Positions 1 to 8,592 of a stretch of DNA of 21,893 nt are shown piece by piece (the first letter of the stretch is position 1; each line of letters opens with the position of its first letter). Made by a program: the position numbers and the translations under genes. This DNA is from a virus: positions 1 through 21,893 of the IMG/VR virus record IMGVR_UViG_3300042691_038786; one strand, written 5' to 3'. The notes beneath the pieces were generated by a model. That model searched no databases and was not told where the DNA came from. It saw only the letters and a list, made by a program, of their open reading frames with translations.

Positions 1-6
1 TTCAAT

Positions 7-2346
7 TTATGCCGTTGGGAATGTAGCGCCCGTTGGAAGCACGTTGAAATCAAGGATAATGAATTCAGCGGTCTTCGTTGGCTGTAGATAGAGTTGTCCG
101 TAAAGGATATTTCTATCAATGATGTCCGGTGTATTATTGGATTCATCCATAATTACACGGAACGCATACAATCCAGAGCGTTCTTGGACACTTGCCAAGT
201 ATGGATTGACGATGTTCAAGAAGCGATTGCGTGTTGCTTCAACGTTTTGTTCGAATACGAGATAACGTGAGGCACTTGCAATATATTTCTTCACAGCGAT
301 TAACAAGCGACGGACATTGACACGATCAAGTGCTGATGCACGGCGTTGGAGTGTCTTTTGACCCCAGATACAAATACCTTGGCCTGGGAATTGTGCGATT
401 GGATTGACCTTTCCTTCATACAAGGTATCACGACTTGCTTGTGGGAGACGGACCTTCACGCCCACTGCACTTGCAATACCGCCACGATTCAAACCGGCTG
501 GAGCAAACCATTCGGCTGCAACGTTGTCATTGTATGCATAGATTTCTGGAAGGATGACTGACGGTGGAACCCAAATCAACTTGTTCGTGTTCGTATCGAT
601 TACGCGCAACCACGGATAGTAAGTTGCTGCATAATTACTGTCAATTTCTCCGGCCTTTGCTGTTGCAGTTGCCAAGGTTGCATTTAATCCAGTGGTATCC
701 ATGATGTAGAAGCAATCTCCACGGTCTTCACACAATGTTAATGCTTCATTTGCAACATATGAATGATAATCATAAATGACACCTGGGAGCACTAACAAAT
801 TGAAATCCCATTGATCTGGATTACTGATGGCATTTAGTGCTTTCTTATATGCCTTGGAACCATCGGATGTTGAATTCTGTAAATTAAATCCTTGACTGTT
901 TGTAGCAACAATGTCGCCGCCCATGTTAATATCACGTGCTGGATTTAATCCATCAAAGCCGCCTTGGAATGGAACAGTAAACTTACGATATGCCAAGCTA
1001 TCGGCATCACTCAAAGAAACTGCCTTTGCAGTGGCTCCGTTTGGAACATCAACCACTGCACCGAGATCAAATGCCGAGCCAACCGATACGGATCCTGATG
1101 GTAATGGTCCAAGATATGAATTGTTCGTTTCGTTTGACATATCGAAGTCCCAGCCATAGTAATACCGCTTATCAATGGCAGTTACAGAATATCCACCGGT
1201 TCCACCATCATACCACCGTGTAGTGACATGCGATGGAGCAACTAATTCACTTGATGCAGCACTTACTGTTGAGCTAAGTGCTTGGAATCCAAATGGCAAT
1301 GCAGTTGCAGGAATTGCTGCATCCGTCATTTCGACACGAATGTATTGTGAACGATTTGGGAAATCGCCCTGATAATACATTTCACCAGTGACTTGATCTT
1401 CAGTTGGTGCACTGTTACCAATGACTCGTGCAATATATTGTGGACTATCTGGATCAAGTGTTAAGTTTTCATATTGTTCCAATACTTCTATCTTGTTATC
1501 TGTGTCATTATAACGACGGACCAACATGCTGAATGTGCCGTAATCATATTCAGCATCATCACTTGGCTTCATATTGAGGAATGATACTTTGATTTCCTTG
1601 TTTGCGGAATTACCATCACTTAATGTATGAATCTTGAACAAATCAACTTTTGTTCCGCCAATTTCTTGTGAACGAATCCACGGTGTTGATGCATTGTTGT
1701 ATTCTCCATATGTTGAGCCGGAGAAGTTCAATGCGATACTTGATGTTTCTGCTTGGAAAACAATACTTGGTCCCAAGCTACTCGTGATAGCTTCTGGGAA
1801 TAGTGCATATACATATGCATTTTTACTTGTTGATGTTGAACTTACGAAGAAATCTGCAAAGTAATTACTTGATCCTTCAACTGGGCTTAGTGAACTTGCG
1901 GATGCAACACTTCCACCAGATGAAGATACTACGATGCCAAAACTTGCTGTCGTTCCAACCATCGTGATTCCAGTCAAACTATTACCTGTGCTGGTTGGAT
2001 GTAACACAGCATATAATTTACGACCGTTTGATCCAGAGGCATAAATTACAGCGGACTTTGCTGATGTTGGCAAATATCCTTCGGTTCCAAGAACACGAAC
2101 GATAGTTGCTACACCAGATTCGCGCAGATAATTCTTTACTGTTAGCCCTGTGTAGTGATTCGTATCGGCTTCACCAAAACGGGTAACATATTCTTGTTGA
2201 CTTCTAACAATTGTTGGGATGAATGCTGGACCTTTTGGCGTTGGTCCGATAAATGCACCCCCGATTTCACTGATGCCTTGGGTTAAGAAACTTAAGTCTC
2301 TTTCCCGTGTGAAAACGCCAGGGGAAACAATTCTTTCATTTGCCAT
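7..2346 (-). CDS. 18: Contractile tail sheath protein (gp18)
   Basis: A 779-residue sheath subunit. The N-terminal domain opens SPGVFTRERDLSFLTQGISE (8-27) and continues GAFIGPTPKGPAFIPTIV and YLRESGVATIVRVLG, the canonical sheath start. The C-terminal domain has NVEATRNRFLNIVNPYLASV and LYLQPTKTAEFIILDFNVLP, the conserved region that interlocks subunits and drives contraction. It is longer than T4 gp18 (659 aa), with the extra length in Ser/Gly/Ala-rich surface domains in the first half. GGAGG lies just upstream of ATG 2346. The tail tube gene (gp19) would be expected beyond the left edge. Confidence 0.97.
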   Translation of the reverse strand: MANERIVSPGVFTRERDLSFLTQGISEIGGAFIGPTPKGPAFIPTIVRSQQEYVTRFGEADTNHYTGLTVKNYLRESGVATIVRVLGTEGYLPTSAKSAVIYASGSNGRKLYAVLHPTSTGNSLTGITMVGTTASFGIVVSSSGGSVASASSLSPVEGSSNYFADFFVSSTSTSKNAYVYALFPEAITSSLGPSIVFQAETSSIALNFSGSTYGEYNNASTPWIRSQEIGGTKVDLFKIHTLSDGNSANKEIKVSFLNMKPSDDAEYDYGTFSMLVRRYNDTDNKIEVLEQYENLTLDPDSPQYIARVIGNSAPTEDQVTGEMYYQGDFPNRSQYIRVEMTDAAIPATALPFGFQALSSTVSAASSELVAPSHVTTRWYDGGTGGYSVTAIDKRYYYGWDFDMSNETNNSYLGPLPSGSVSVGSAFDLGAVVDVPNGATAKAVSLSDADSLAYRKFTVPFQGGFDGLNPARDINMGGDIVATNSQGFNLQNSTSDGSKAYKKALNAISNPDQWDFNLLVLPGVIYDYHSYVANEALTLCEDRGDCFYIMDTTGLNATLATATAKAGEIDSNYAATYYPWLRVIDTNTNKLIWVPPSVILPEIYAYNDNVAAEWFAPAGLNRGGIASAVGVKVRLPQASRDTLYEGKVNPIAQFPGQGICIWGQKTLQRRASALDRVNVRRLLIAVKKYIASASRYLVFEQNVEATRNRFLNIVNPYLASVQERSGLYAFRVIMDESNNTPDIIDRNILYGQLYLQPTKTAEFIILDFNVLPTGATFPTA

Positions 2347-2369
2347 ACGAATCCTCCAAATGGGTTATA

Positions 2370-2630
2370 TTATTCTGTTATTTCGCCGGTTTCCATGTCT
2401 ATACTTCCGGCTCCATACTTTTGCTGCAACTGTTCAAATAAAACCCTTTCTTTTTGCTGGAATTCTTCAAACTTCTTTTCTTGTTCTTGTGTCTGTGAAT
2501 TGATATCATCAATTTGTTTTTCCAAAAGCATTTTACCTAAATGCAGTTCGCCAATTGATGCTAATATTGTGAACAATGAATCACGAAGAGTTTGAATTTC
2601 CTTAAATTCTTCCTCGGTAACCTTTTTCAT
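2370..2630 (-). CDS. Small coiled-coil protein preceding the tail sheath gene
   Basis: An 86-residue protein that is one long predicted coiled coil (MKKVTEEEFKEIQTLRDSL onward), ending in a conserved-looking tail (YGAGSIDMETGEIT). I recall similar short proteins before gp18 in aquatic T4-like phages, but no function is known to me; a tail-assembly or chaperone role is possible. The open frame includes an upstream TTG (2636), but ATG 2630 has AAGAGGG (2637-2643) at six bases. It is the first gene of the sheath unit. Confidence 0.83.
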   Translation of the reverse strand: MKKVTEEEFKEIQTLRDSLFTILASIGELHLGKMLLEKQIDDINSQTQEQEKKFEEFQQKERVLFEQLQQKYGAGSIDMETGEITE

Positions 2631-2661
2631 AACCAACCCTCTTATAAAGTAGTATACATAT

Positions 2662-2669
2662 CATAAATA
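2662..2669 (-). promoter_or_regulatory. TATTTATG element before the sheath unit
   Basis: One mismatch to TATTTATA, 31 bases before ATG 2630, in the gap after the gp15-like gene. It continues as TATTTATGAT, which holds a TATGAT -10-like box. Confidence 0.38.
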
Positions 2670-2689
2670 TACAAAAAATATCCAAAACA

Positions 2690-3484
2690 TCATTTATTAT
2701 TTGGATTAGCCAAAAATTCAGTATCGAAGACCACCTTTTTGGGAGAGTATGCCAGCTTTGTCGTGCGCTGGCGATTGCCGTTTTTATCAAGTGCACTTTG
2801 TGGTAAAATATAGGCTTTAATATTTAATGTAAATTTACTGCGAACTAACCGTGCCTCTCTTGCAGGTAAATCAGTAATTTGTTCAATCTGACCCAATTTC
2901 GCGATAAATTTATAATTGTTATCTTCTCCCCAGTATTCGTTACTTTCAAATGAAAGATTTTCTACAACTTTGTTCATCTGTTCCATAAATTCTGTCCAGA
3001 TTAATCCATCATATGAAATATCATAATAATCCGGAATCAGTGTTTGGTGATATCGTTCACTTGGTTTTATACCATTCACTACAGCAAACCGATCATATAC
3101 GTTGCGTGAATTCCACCCAGTCTTAAATAGGTAATTTTGATACTTGTTTGTTGGATTATTTATTTCATTTTCTTTCATACTGATGCGGCGTATCATCATA
3201 ATCGGCAATTGTATCATGCCATTCTTATCACGAAGTGCTCCATCTACTTGTGCACTCTTCCACCGTTCTGGATTTCCATACATAACGGGAACTTGGATTT
3301 GTTTTCCATGTTGTGTAACAATTGGCTTGATCTTTGTTTGCAAATATTTCAAGACTGCCGTATCAATTGTTTGTAATCCAACAGAAACAGGAGTGCTGTT
3401 TCCTTCCGTAGAATTTGTATCAGTTCCTCTATTTTGCCAATTAGGCATAACTATTTTATTTCTATTAAATGTTGGATTACTCAT
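2690..3484 (-). CDS. 15: Tail completion / sheath-stabilising protein, gp15-like
   Basis: A 264-residue protein comparable to T4 gp15 (272 aa), the ring that caps tail tube and sheath and contacts the neck. Supporting features are the QIQVPVMYGNPERWK block (about 62-76), followed by IQLPIMMIRRISM (about 91-103) with the conserved Pro and Arg, and PDYYDISYDGLIWTEFMEQM (about 149-168), which aligns in form with gp15's central helix region. The C-terminal strand-rich part (TLNIKAYILPQS) also fits. GAGG lies upstream of ATG 3484, and the start overlaps the previous stop by four bases. The gp15 call is supported by motif and by gene order (13-14-15, then sheath). Confidence 0.82.
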   Translation of the reverse strand: MSNPTFNRNKIVMPNWQNRGTDTNSTEGNSTPVSVGLQTIDTAVLKYLQTKIKPIVTQHGKQIQVPVMYGNPERWKSAQVDGALRDKNGMIQLPIMMIRRISMKENEINNPTNKYQNYLFKTGWNSRNVYDRFAVVNGIKPSERYHQTLIPDYYDISYDGLIWTEFMEQMNKVVENLSFESNEYWGEDNNYKFIAKLGQIEQITDLPAREARLVRSKFTLNIKAYILPQSALDKNGNRQRTTKLAYSPKKVVFDTEFLANPNNK

Positions 3485-3942
3485 ATGTGAGTTTCCTCAA
3501 TATTAAACGTGCTTCTGCGTGTCAAGTGACATTCACACAAAATCGTTTGATTGTATTCTGGTCTACCTGCAATTAATTGTGCTTCATTCACATTATTGAT
3601 ACTATAAAAGTTATCATTGTATTTAATCACGTCTCCAACTTCCGGATATACACTGACATCATTCAATGTTTTTCTAACAAATCTAAACTCAACATCGGTT
3701 TGTGCTACATCATACCCAAACCCATCTTCTGTTTCTGCTAATTTTTTCGGGTATTTAATTAACGCGTTCAAACTAATACCCCGATACGTTGGCTTATCAA
3801 CAGCTTCTCCATAAATATTTACTTTTGTGATATCGGCTATTATTTTATATAATACAACTTCCACATCAACTATATCAACAACAATTTCTCTGTTGATGTG
3901 TTGAAAAAAATCAAAATCTCTTGCAGAAACAAAACGTGGCAT
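3481..3942 (-). CDS. 14: Neck/head-closure protein, gp14-like
   Basis: A 153-residue protein. The pattern DVEVVLYKIIADITKVNIYG (26-45), then FGYDVAQTDVEFRF and YPEVGDVIKYNDNFYSINNV, resembles the gp14 neck proteins of T4-like phages (compact beta-rich proteins that complete the neck with gp13). It is much shorter than T4 gp14 (256 aa), so the assignment rests partly on its place directly after gp13 and before a gp15-like gene. It has no clear Shine-Dalgarno and follows the gp13 stop by one base, so coupling is likely. The stop overlaps the next start (ATGA). Confidence 0.75.
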   Translation of the reverse strand: MPRFVSARDFDFFQHINREIVVDIVDVEVVLYKIIADITKVNIYGEAVDKPTYRGISLNALIKYPKKLAETEDGFGYDVAQTDVEFRFVRKTLNDVSVYPEVGDVIKYNDNFYSINNVNEAQLIAGRPEYNQTILCECHLTRRSTFNIEETHI

Positions 3943-3943
3943 A

Positions 3944-5110
3944 TTAGGCTATGAATATAGGAGAAGGAATTCGCATGAAAATATTTTGCAGTGCTTCTGA
4001 ATTTTCCATTTGTTTTTTTAATTGTGCTTTGTAACCAGTTTCTTCCAATGTTTCACGAATTTCTTTTATCAATCCGTCTTTTTCTTGCGCTGCTTCGCGA
4101 CGAAGCAGTTCTCCATCCATCCGAATGGTTGCATCTGGAATTGGAATCTGTTCATACTTCGACCGTATTAATCCTAATAATTCTTTTGCCAATGCTAATG
4201 TATACCGATAAATCCACAAACGTCCCATTTCATTGATATTCTTGTATTGAATATTATCATATGGAATATTTGAAAAATCTGATACTGAACTATTTTCTGA
4301 ACCCGATTGTAGTAATGCGCTACCTGATTGCTTTTCATCCACCACCATATAATCAAACCAGACGACTGTATTTTGTTTAAAAATTGGGGCGAACCGAACA
4401 ACATTGTTTGATACACTAAAACTATATTGACTCTTACGAATCATATCATTGATTTCAATTGCTTGAATGCGAAGAAGATCTTCGTATGCTGGCATCATGA
4501 CAAACGTGACCGGTGGTGAGTATCCGTCAAATCCAAACTCACTCATCAAATTAGTTAATCCAAGACCGGTTGTAGCAAACGGATCATAATAACGAGCAAT
4601 TGCCGGTGGCATGTAGTGGTAAATGCGACGAATTTCAATTGCTTTTCCACTTTCACTCACATCTGCCCACAATGTTTTTAAATCATATGACTGTTGATAT
4701 GCTGATGCACTAATATATCCTTTCTTGATTGTTGTCGTTCCACCACTCTCTGCTTCAGTTCCATATTGTGCTGAGAGTTTTACCAGTTGCGGAATAGGAC
4801 TTCCCACGATATTCCGCTGCGTAATATTGAGATTTGTGCTCGCTCCCTGCATGGTAAGCATATATTCGCGAGCATTAAATTGATTTACCTGATTGCTATA
4901 TGTGGTGATTGCTTCTTCTAAACACGCATATATTTGCTTGTGTGTTAATTCTACATCAACAACTGGATAGCCCAACCTACGCGCAACAAAGGTAGCAACG
5001 TCTGGTGCTTCTTGTTGAAATTGTAAATCATTATCATAAAAACCAAACGGGGTAATGCCGTTTGGATTTACTGATATTTCTTCAAATATAATCGGTTCAC
5101 GATTTTGCAT
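3944..5110 (-). CDS. 13: Neck protein gp13 (head completion)
   Basis: A 388-residue homologue of T4 gp13 (309 aa), which joins the portal and prepares the packaged head for tail attachment. Two blocks match T4 gp13: ARRLGYPVVDVELTHKQIYA (43-62) near the N-terminus and, at the C-terminus, YTLALAKELLGLIRSKYEQI (303-322) followed by RMDGELLRREA (330-340). The middle is longer than in T4. A GTG at 5122 is in frame, but ATG 5110 has GTGAGGG (5116-5122) at good spacing, so I chose it. The first gene of its unit, it has a TATTTATA element at 5134-5141. The stop lies one base before the gp14-like ATG. Confidence 0.9.
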   Translation of the reverse strand: MQNREPIIFEEISVNPNGITPFGFYDNDLQFQQEAPDVATFVARRLGYPVVDVELTHKQIYACLEEAITTYSNQVNQFNAREYMLTMQGASTNLNITQRNIVGSPIPQLVKLSAQYGTEAESGGTTTIKKGYISASAYQQSYDLKTLWADVSESGKAIEIRRIYHYMPPAIARYYDPFATTGLGLTNLMSEFGFDGYSPPVTFVMMPAYEDLLRIQAIEINDMIRKSQYSFSVSNNVVRFAPIFKQNTVVWFDYMVVDEKQSGSALLQSGSENSSVSDFSNIPYDNIQYKNINEMGRLWIYRYTLALAKELLGLIRSKYEQIPIPDATIRMDGELLRREAAQEKDGLIKEIRETLEETGYKAQLKKQMENSEALQNIFMRIPSPIFIA

Positions 5111-5133
5111 ACACGCCCTCACTTAAAGACATA

Positions 5134-5141
5134 TATAAATA
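5134..5141 (-). promoter_or_regulatory. TATTTATA element before the neck gene unit
   Basis: Exact octamer 23 bases before ATG 5110, in the gap between the endonuclease stop and gp13. Confidence 0.45.
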
Positions 5142-5162
5142 GCATTTTCTCATATCTAATCG

Positions 5163-5726
5163 TTATTTAGTGGCTATAAATGTTCCTCGCTCATTCCGTG
5201 CCAACTTTCTATTGCGAAGACTTTCTGAGCGTTGTTTGTAAAATTCTTCGCCTTTTTCTGGTCCATATTTATCAATATACCATTGCAGAGAGAATCTTCC
5301 CTTTGCTTTTTCACGTTGTTTTTGCTTGGCCTCTTCAGTTTGTTGTTTACCAAACATGCCATTTTTTTCACCAGCAGTAACATGAGACATTTTTTTCCTA
5401 AACGTTTGTAATTTTTCTGGCTGGTTTTTAAATACGTTGCCACCGGAACCTATATACGTGTCATTATATCCATACTTAACAGAATCAAATTGTTTAATTA
5501 GTGCTTCTTCTAATAATTGAGCAGCTTCTTGACTAGGAGCAGTTGCTATAATTTCTTTAGTAAAGTTTTCCCAACCATATTTTCTTATAGCTTTGTATAA
5601 AGTATATTCTTTCCTACTATTTTTAACTTCATACTTATGCTGTGCCATGCGATCTTCAAAATTTTGCGTTCTGCCAATATATACTTTTCCAGACGGCGAT
5701 GTTAGTTTGTAAATTACATGTTCCAT
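5163..5726 (-). CDS. GIY-YIG homing endonuclease, free-standing
   Basis: A 187-residue protein. The GIY-YIG nuclease domain occupies about 1-95: VIYKLTS (4-10), KVYIGRT (14-20), R27, and catalytic Glu at E73/E74 in LLEEALIKQF. A NUMOD3-like DNA-binding motif follows, GEKNGMFGKQQTEEAKQKQ (119-137), and then WYIDKYGPEKGEEFYKQR (149-166), a block also seen in phage homing endonucleases. Such enzymes cut related phage genomes lacking the insertion and spread by recombination. The frame extends upstream to 5867, but ATG 5726 has AAGGAG at 5733-5738 and gives a complete domain. It sits between gp23 and gp13, behind the capsid terminator, with its own candidate promoters. It is not inside an intron or an interrupted gene. 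Confidence 0.93.
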   Translation of the reverse strand: MEHVIYKLTSPSGKVYIGRTQNFEDRMAQHKYEVKNSRKEYTLYKAIRKYGWENFTKEIIATAPSQEAAQLLEEALIKQFDSVKYGYNDTYIGSGGNVFKNQPEKLQTFRKKMSHVTAGEKNGMFGKQQTEEAKQKQREKAKGRFSLQWYIDKYGPEKGEEFYKQRSESLRNRKLARNERGTFIATK

Positions 5727-5732
5727 AAAATT

Positions 5733-5738
5733 CTCCTT
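5733..5738 (-). promoter_or_regulatory. Ribosome binding site of the homing endonuclease
   Basis: AAGGAG on the minus strand, six bases before ATG 5726. This site decides the start: the longer open frame to 5867 would run through the capsid terminator and into the end of the capsid gene. Confidence 0.85.
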
Positions 5739-5742
5739 TTTA

Positions 5743-5750
5743 TATAAATA
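5743..5750 (-). promoter_or_regulatory. TATTTATA element before the homing endonuclease
   Basis: Exact octamer four bases upstream of the endonuclease ribosome binding site, downstream of the capsid terminator. If it is a promoter, the leader would be very short. Confidence 0.4.
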
Positions 5751-5770
5751 GAGAGTTCTACGGTGAAACG

Positions 5771-5778
5771 TATAAATA
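5771..5778 (-). promoter_or_regulatory. TATTTATA element within the terminator T-tract
   Basis: Exact octamer at the end of the capsid terminator's T-run, 44 bases before ATG 5726. It may simply be part of the terminator. Confidence 0.25.
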
Positions 5779-5802
5779 AAAAGGGGTGGCGTTTGCCACC
5801 CC
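5771..5802 (-). terminator. Rho-independent terminator after the major capsid gene
   Basis: On the minus strand, GGGGTGGC pairs perfectly with GCCACCCC across an AAAC loop (5783-5802), followed at once by TTTTTATTTATA. It lies 28 bases downstream of the capsid stop codon and is the only strong intrinsic terminator I see in the window. It would isolate the capsid transcript from the endonuclease and neck genes. Confidence 0.93.
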
Positions 5803-5829
5803 AATTTATTACGTTCGTTACAAAATCTA

Positions 5830-7425
5830 TTAGACGAGCGTGAGCTTGTCGATGTAGATTTTTCCAAAAAATTCGGGTCTTACAATTTTCTTCGCGTAAC
5901 GTGTCATCACGCCACGACGTGGTGTGAAGTTGTTTGGATCGTAGACAAGCGGTGTCATGATCAATGGAATGTATGGAGCATAGACTGCACCAGTTTCCAA
6001 GAATTGTGAACCACGGAAGCCCATGAGCATGACGTTTTCCTTCATGTATGGGTTCTTGTATACTGTGTAACGGTTTTGGAATGAACCAATCTTGGTTACG
6101 CCAGCAGCGAATTCCATCTTGTCACCATCTGTGCCAGCTTGGAAGCCAGGGATGGTTTCAAGAATTGTTGCAACGGTTGGTGAAACAACTGCGAAGTTTG
6201 CACCACCACGCATTGTCAACTGATGGATCTTGTTACTGACCTTTTGCATCTTCTGACCAAGTGTTTGGAACCAGGTCATGTTTGTCCATGCTGTGCCAGC
6301 GAAAGATGAAGCAGCGAATGTTGTGCCGTTCCATACTGAACCGATTTCTGCTGACCAGTATTCGGTTGTTTGTGCTGCATTGATCAACATGTCAAGGATT
6401 TCAAGATCAATTTCTGTTGCAACATAGTCTGAAAGCATACTGGTCAATTCTGCTTCTGCATCAACTGAGTGGTATGCGTTCAAGTCTTGTGCAAGTTCTG
6501 GTGACCATACTGCCTTCAACTTACGTGTCTTGGCAACGATGGTTTCCGAACGGAGTTCCAAATCAATTTGTGGGATTTGGAGATCTGTTGAGCCGTCGCG
6601 ATCTTCGAAGTCGCCACGGTTCGTGTCGGTTGGTTGCTTGCTATAGCCAACACTTGTAAGTGTCTTGCCAACAAGGGTGCTGGTGTTGATGATGAATGTA
6701 ACGTTTGTTCCGTCATACTTTGTGAATTCTGGTAGAACTAATGAAGCAAAGTCAACGCCTGAGCCACTTGGAACGAATGAGCGAACAGCAAGGAAGTCAG
6801 CATTTGGTGTTGAACCACCAAAATTTGAACCAACAGGAACAACATACTTTGCCAAGCTGGCAGTTGCGACGAAATCTTGGTTGAAATTTACATCTGCGAA
6901 TGATGCGGATACAGCAGCAATTGAAACGGTTGAAGATGTAGCATCATTGATGGAATAACCAAAACGACCTGCACCATACAAGCCGCCTGAATCGGTGTTA
7001 CCGAATCCACCCCATGTTGAGCTTGCGGCTGTGCCATAGAGAGAAGTTCCTGATGTTTGGCCGTTGTTTGTGTTGCCATACTTGAAGTCCATGTAGAACA
7101 CAAGACCGGCTGGGAGATTCATTGGTTGAACTGAGACGAAGTTCTTACTTGCGATACTTCCGAATACCTTGCGGACTAATGGAAGTGCAACACCGGCCCA
7201 GTTTTCACCTGCTGTTCCTGCACCTGCTGGATTGGTCTTACTGTTTTCTTGCAAGAGTTGCATTGCTTGGTTTTCAAGCATAACTGCCATACCTTGCTTG
7301 TCATATCCCTTCAAGCCTTCTAGAAGACCTGAGTTTTCCCACTTTGCGGCGAGCTTACGAGTCTTCTCAGTGATGACTTGGTGAGCACTACCGGCTTCGT
7401 TGATAAAATGTGATACATCTGACAT
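5830..7425 (-). CDS. 23: Major capsid protein (gp23)
   Basis: A 531-residue HK97-fold capsid protein. Matches to T4 gp23 include VQPMNLPAGLVFYMDFKYG (residues about 99-117), TRKLKAVWSPELAQDLNAYH near the middle, the stretch MLSDYVATEIDLEILDMLIN, and the C-terminal GAVYAPYIPLIMTPLVYDPN. A predicted maturation cut is L-Q-E60|N61, close to the T4 cut at residue 65; another match, I-N-E10|A11, lies at the very N-terminus. AAGGAG (7436-7441) precedes ATG 7425. Codons are noticeably richer in G/C-ending forms than in the small genes around it, as expected for the most abundant virion protein. The gene ends 28 bases before a perfect terminator hairpin. Confidence 0.98.
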   Translation of the reverse strand: MSDVSHFINEAGSAHQVITEKTRKLAAKWENSGLLEGLKGYDKQGMAVMLENQAMQLLQENSKTNPAGAGTAGENWAGVALPLVRKVFGSIASKNFVSVQPMNLPAGLVFYMDFKYGNTNNGQTSGTSLYGTAASSTWGGFGNTDSGGLYGAGRFGYSINDATSSTVSIAAVSASFADVNFNQDFVATASLAKYVVPVGSNFGGSTPNADFLAVRSFVPSGSGVDFASLVLPEFTKYDGTNVTFIINTSTLVGKTLTSVGYSKQPTDTNRGDFEDRDGSTDLQIPQIDLELRSETIVAKTRKLKAVWSPELAQDLNAYHSVDAEAELTSMLSDYVATEIDLEILDMLINAAQTTEYWSAEIGSVWNGTTFAASSFAGTAWTNMTWFQTLGQKMQKVSNKIHQLTMRGGANFAVVSPTVATILETIPGFQAGTDGDKMEFAAGVTKIGSFQNRYTVYKNPYMKENVMLMGFRGSQFLETGAVYAPYIPLIMTPLVYDPNNFTPRRGVMTRYAKKIVRPEFFGKIYIDKLTLV

Positions 7426-7446
7426 AATTCTATATCTCCTTAAAAA

Positions 7447-8592
7447 TTAAATGATTCCTGCGAGTTCTTGAAGTCTCTTGGCTACCGTATTTTCTACGAT
7501 AACTTCCTTCTTTGGTGCTGTAGATGGAGTTGCCTTTGAAGCAAAACCTTCTGCAACGATTTTCTTGCGTGATGCTGCAAACGTCTTAGCTGCTGTTGAA
7601 AGATTTTCAACAAGTGCTGCATAAACAAGCTTAACTTCACGAACTGTTGTTGCACGATCAAATGACTCAACGATGCGAACACGTTGTTCGTTGGTTAACC
7701 CTTGATTACGGAAGATCTTGTTTGTAAAGAGTAACTTTGAATTTAACAAGTTAACTTCTTGTAGGCGTTCACGTAGGGTATTGATAACCGAACGATGTTG
7801 TGCCAATTCTTTCCTGAGTCTCGCAAGATGAGCAGCCACTTCTTTTTTGTCCATTCCAGGCTTCTTTTGCATACCCATGTCATCGTCATCGGCATGTTTT
7901 TCGCCTTCTTCTTCTTTTTCTTCGGCTTCAAGTTCTGCAAGAATTGCTTCAAGATTTATATTTTCGTCTTCCATTTCTTCCGCGCCGTTTTCCTCTTCTT
8001 CTTCATGTTGCTTTTCAACTACTGGAGCCTTGGAGAATTTTTGGACATCGGAATCTTGTGTATCATGGCTCACTTCCTTCTTCATTTTCCATGATTCGTC
8101 TTTTGCTTCTTCTTCACCTTCTTCTTCCTTCTCTTCTTCAGGAGCATGTTCTGCTTCTGCAAGAGCAGCAATATCTTCTTCTAATTCCTTGATTACTTCG
8201 TCAAGGTCAAAATCACTTTCGGACCAGTCATCATACCAATCCGTGTGACTGTCTTCTTTGTTTTCGCCACCGTCACCGATGCCAGATTCGTCGTTGGCTG
8301 CATCAGATGGTTCCTTATTGTCACCAGTTCCAACTGCTGATGTATCGGCGGGGAAGTCTGCACCTCCTTCTGCCTCGCCTTCTTCATGTGGAAGTTCTTT
8401 TGCTTCTTCAACGTCAACGGCACCTTCTTCAGCCATTTCGGCTTCAACACGAAGACGACGAGCAATCATATCACGAATTTGTGGTGTGATTGCTTCTTCT
8501 AAAACTAGCTTTGCATTTGCAACGGCAGTTTCGCGAACTGCTTCTGCATCGGCAATGGCTTGCTTTAAGAGATTATTTGTGATCTTTGCCAT
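7447..8592 (-). CDS. 22: Prohead core scaffolding protein (gp22-like)
   Basis: A 381-residue, very acidic protein encoded directly before the capsid protein; in T4-like phages this position holds the main core scaffold, which is cut to small peptides by gp21. An N-terminal helix (1-56) leads into an extended Glu/Asp/Gly-rich middle (57-240). The C-terminal helical block is typical of these scaffolds (LRERLQEVNLLNSKLLFTNK, 273-292, and ESFDRATTVREVKLVYAALV, 309-328). Two copies of a short acidic helix lie inside the low-complexity part: FDLDEVIKELEE (128-139) and INLEAILAELEA (212-223). T4 gp22 is 269 aa, so this one is longer through the acidic insert. A strong AAGGAG precedes ATG 8592. The stop is 21 bases before the capsid start. 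Confidence 0.93.
   Translation of the reverse strand: MAKITNNLLKQAIADAEAVRETAVANAKLVLEEAITPQIRDMIARRLRVEAEMAEEGAVDVEEAKELPHEEGEAEGGADFPADTSAVGTGDNKEPSDAANDESGIGDGGENKEDSHTDWYDDWSESDFDLDEVIKELEEDIAALAEAEHAPEEEKEEEGEEEAKDESWKMKKEVSHDTQDSDVQKFSKAPVVEKQHEEEEENGAEEMEDENINLEAILAELEAEEKEEEGEKHADDDDMGMQKKPGMDKKEVAAHLARLRKELAQHRSVINTLRERLQEVNLLNSKLLFTNKIFRNQGLTNEQRVRIVESFDRATTVREVKLVYAALVENLSTAAKTFAASRKKIVAEGFASKATPSTAPKKEVIVENTVAKRLQELAGII

Noticed and set aside
5134-5141. TATAAATA on the plus strand as T4-type late promoters driving antisense transcripts
   Set aside because: All genes run the other way and no plus-strand gene follows any copy; a gene-strand reading (TATTTATA) is more economical, although unproven.
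5727-5867. N-terminal extension of the homing endonuclease to 5867
   Set aside because: It would translate through the terminator hairpin and overlap the capsid gene; ATG 5726 has a strong ribosome binding site.
7847-8248. Plus-strand Ser-rich open frame opposite the scaffold gene
   Set aside because: Ser runs are the mirror of Glu/Asp codons in the acidic scaffold; not a gene.
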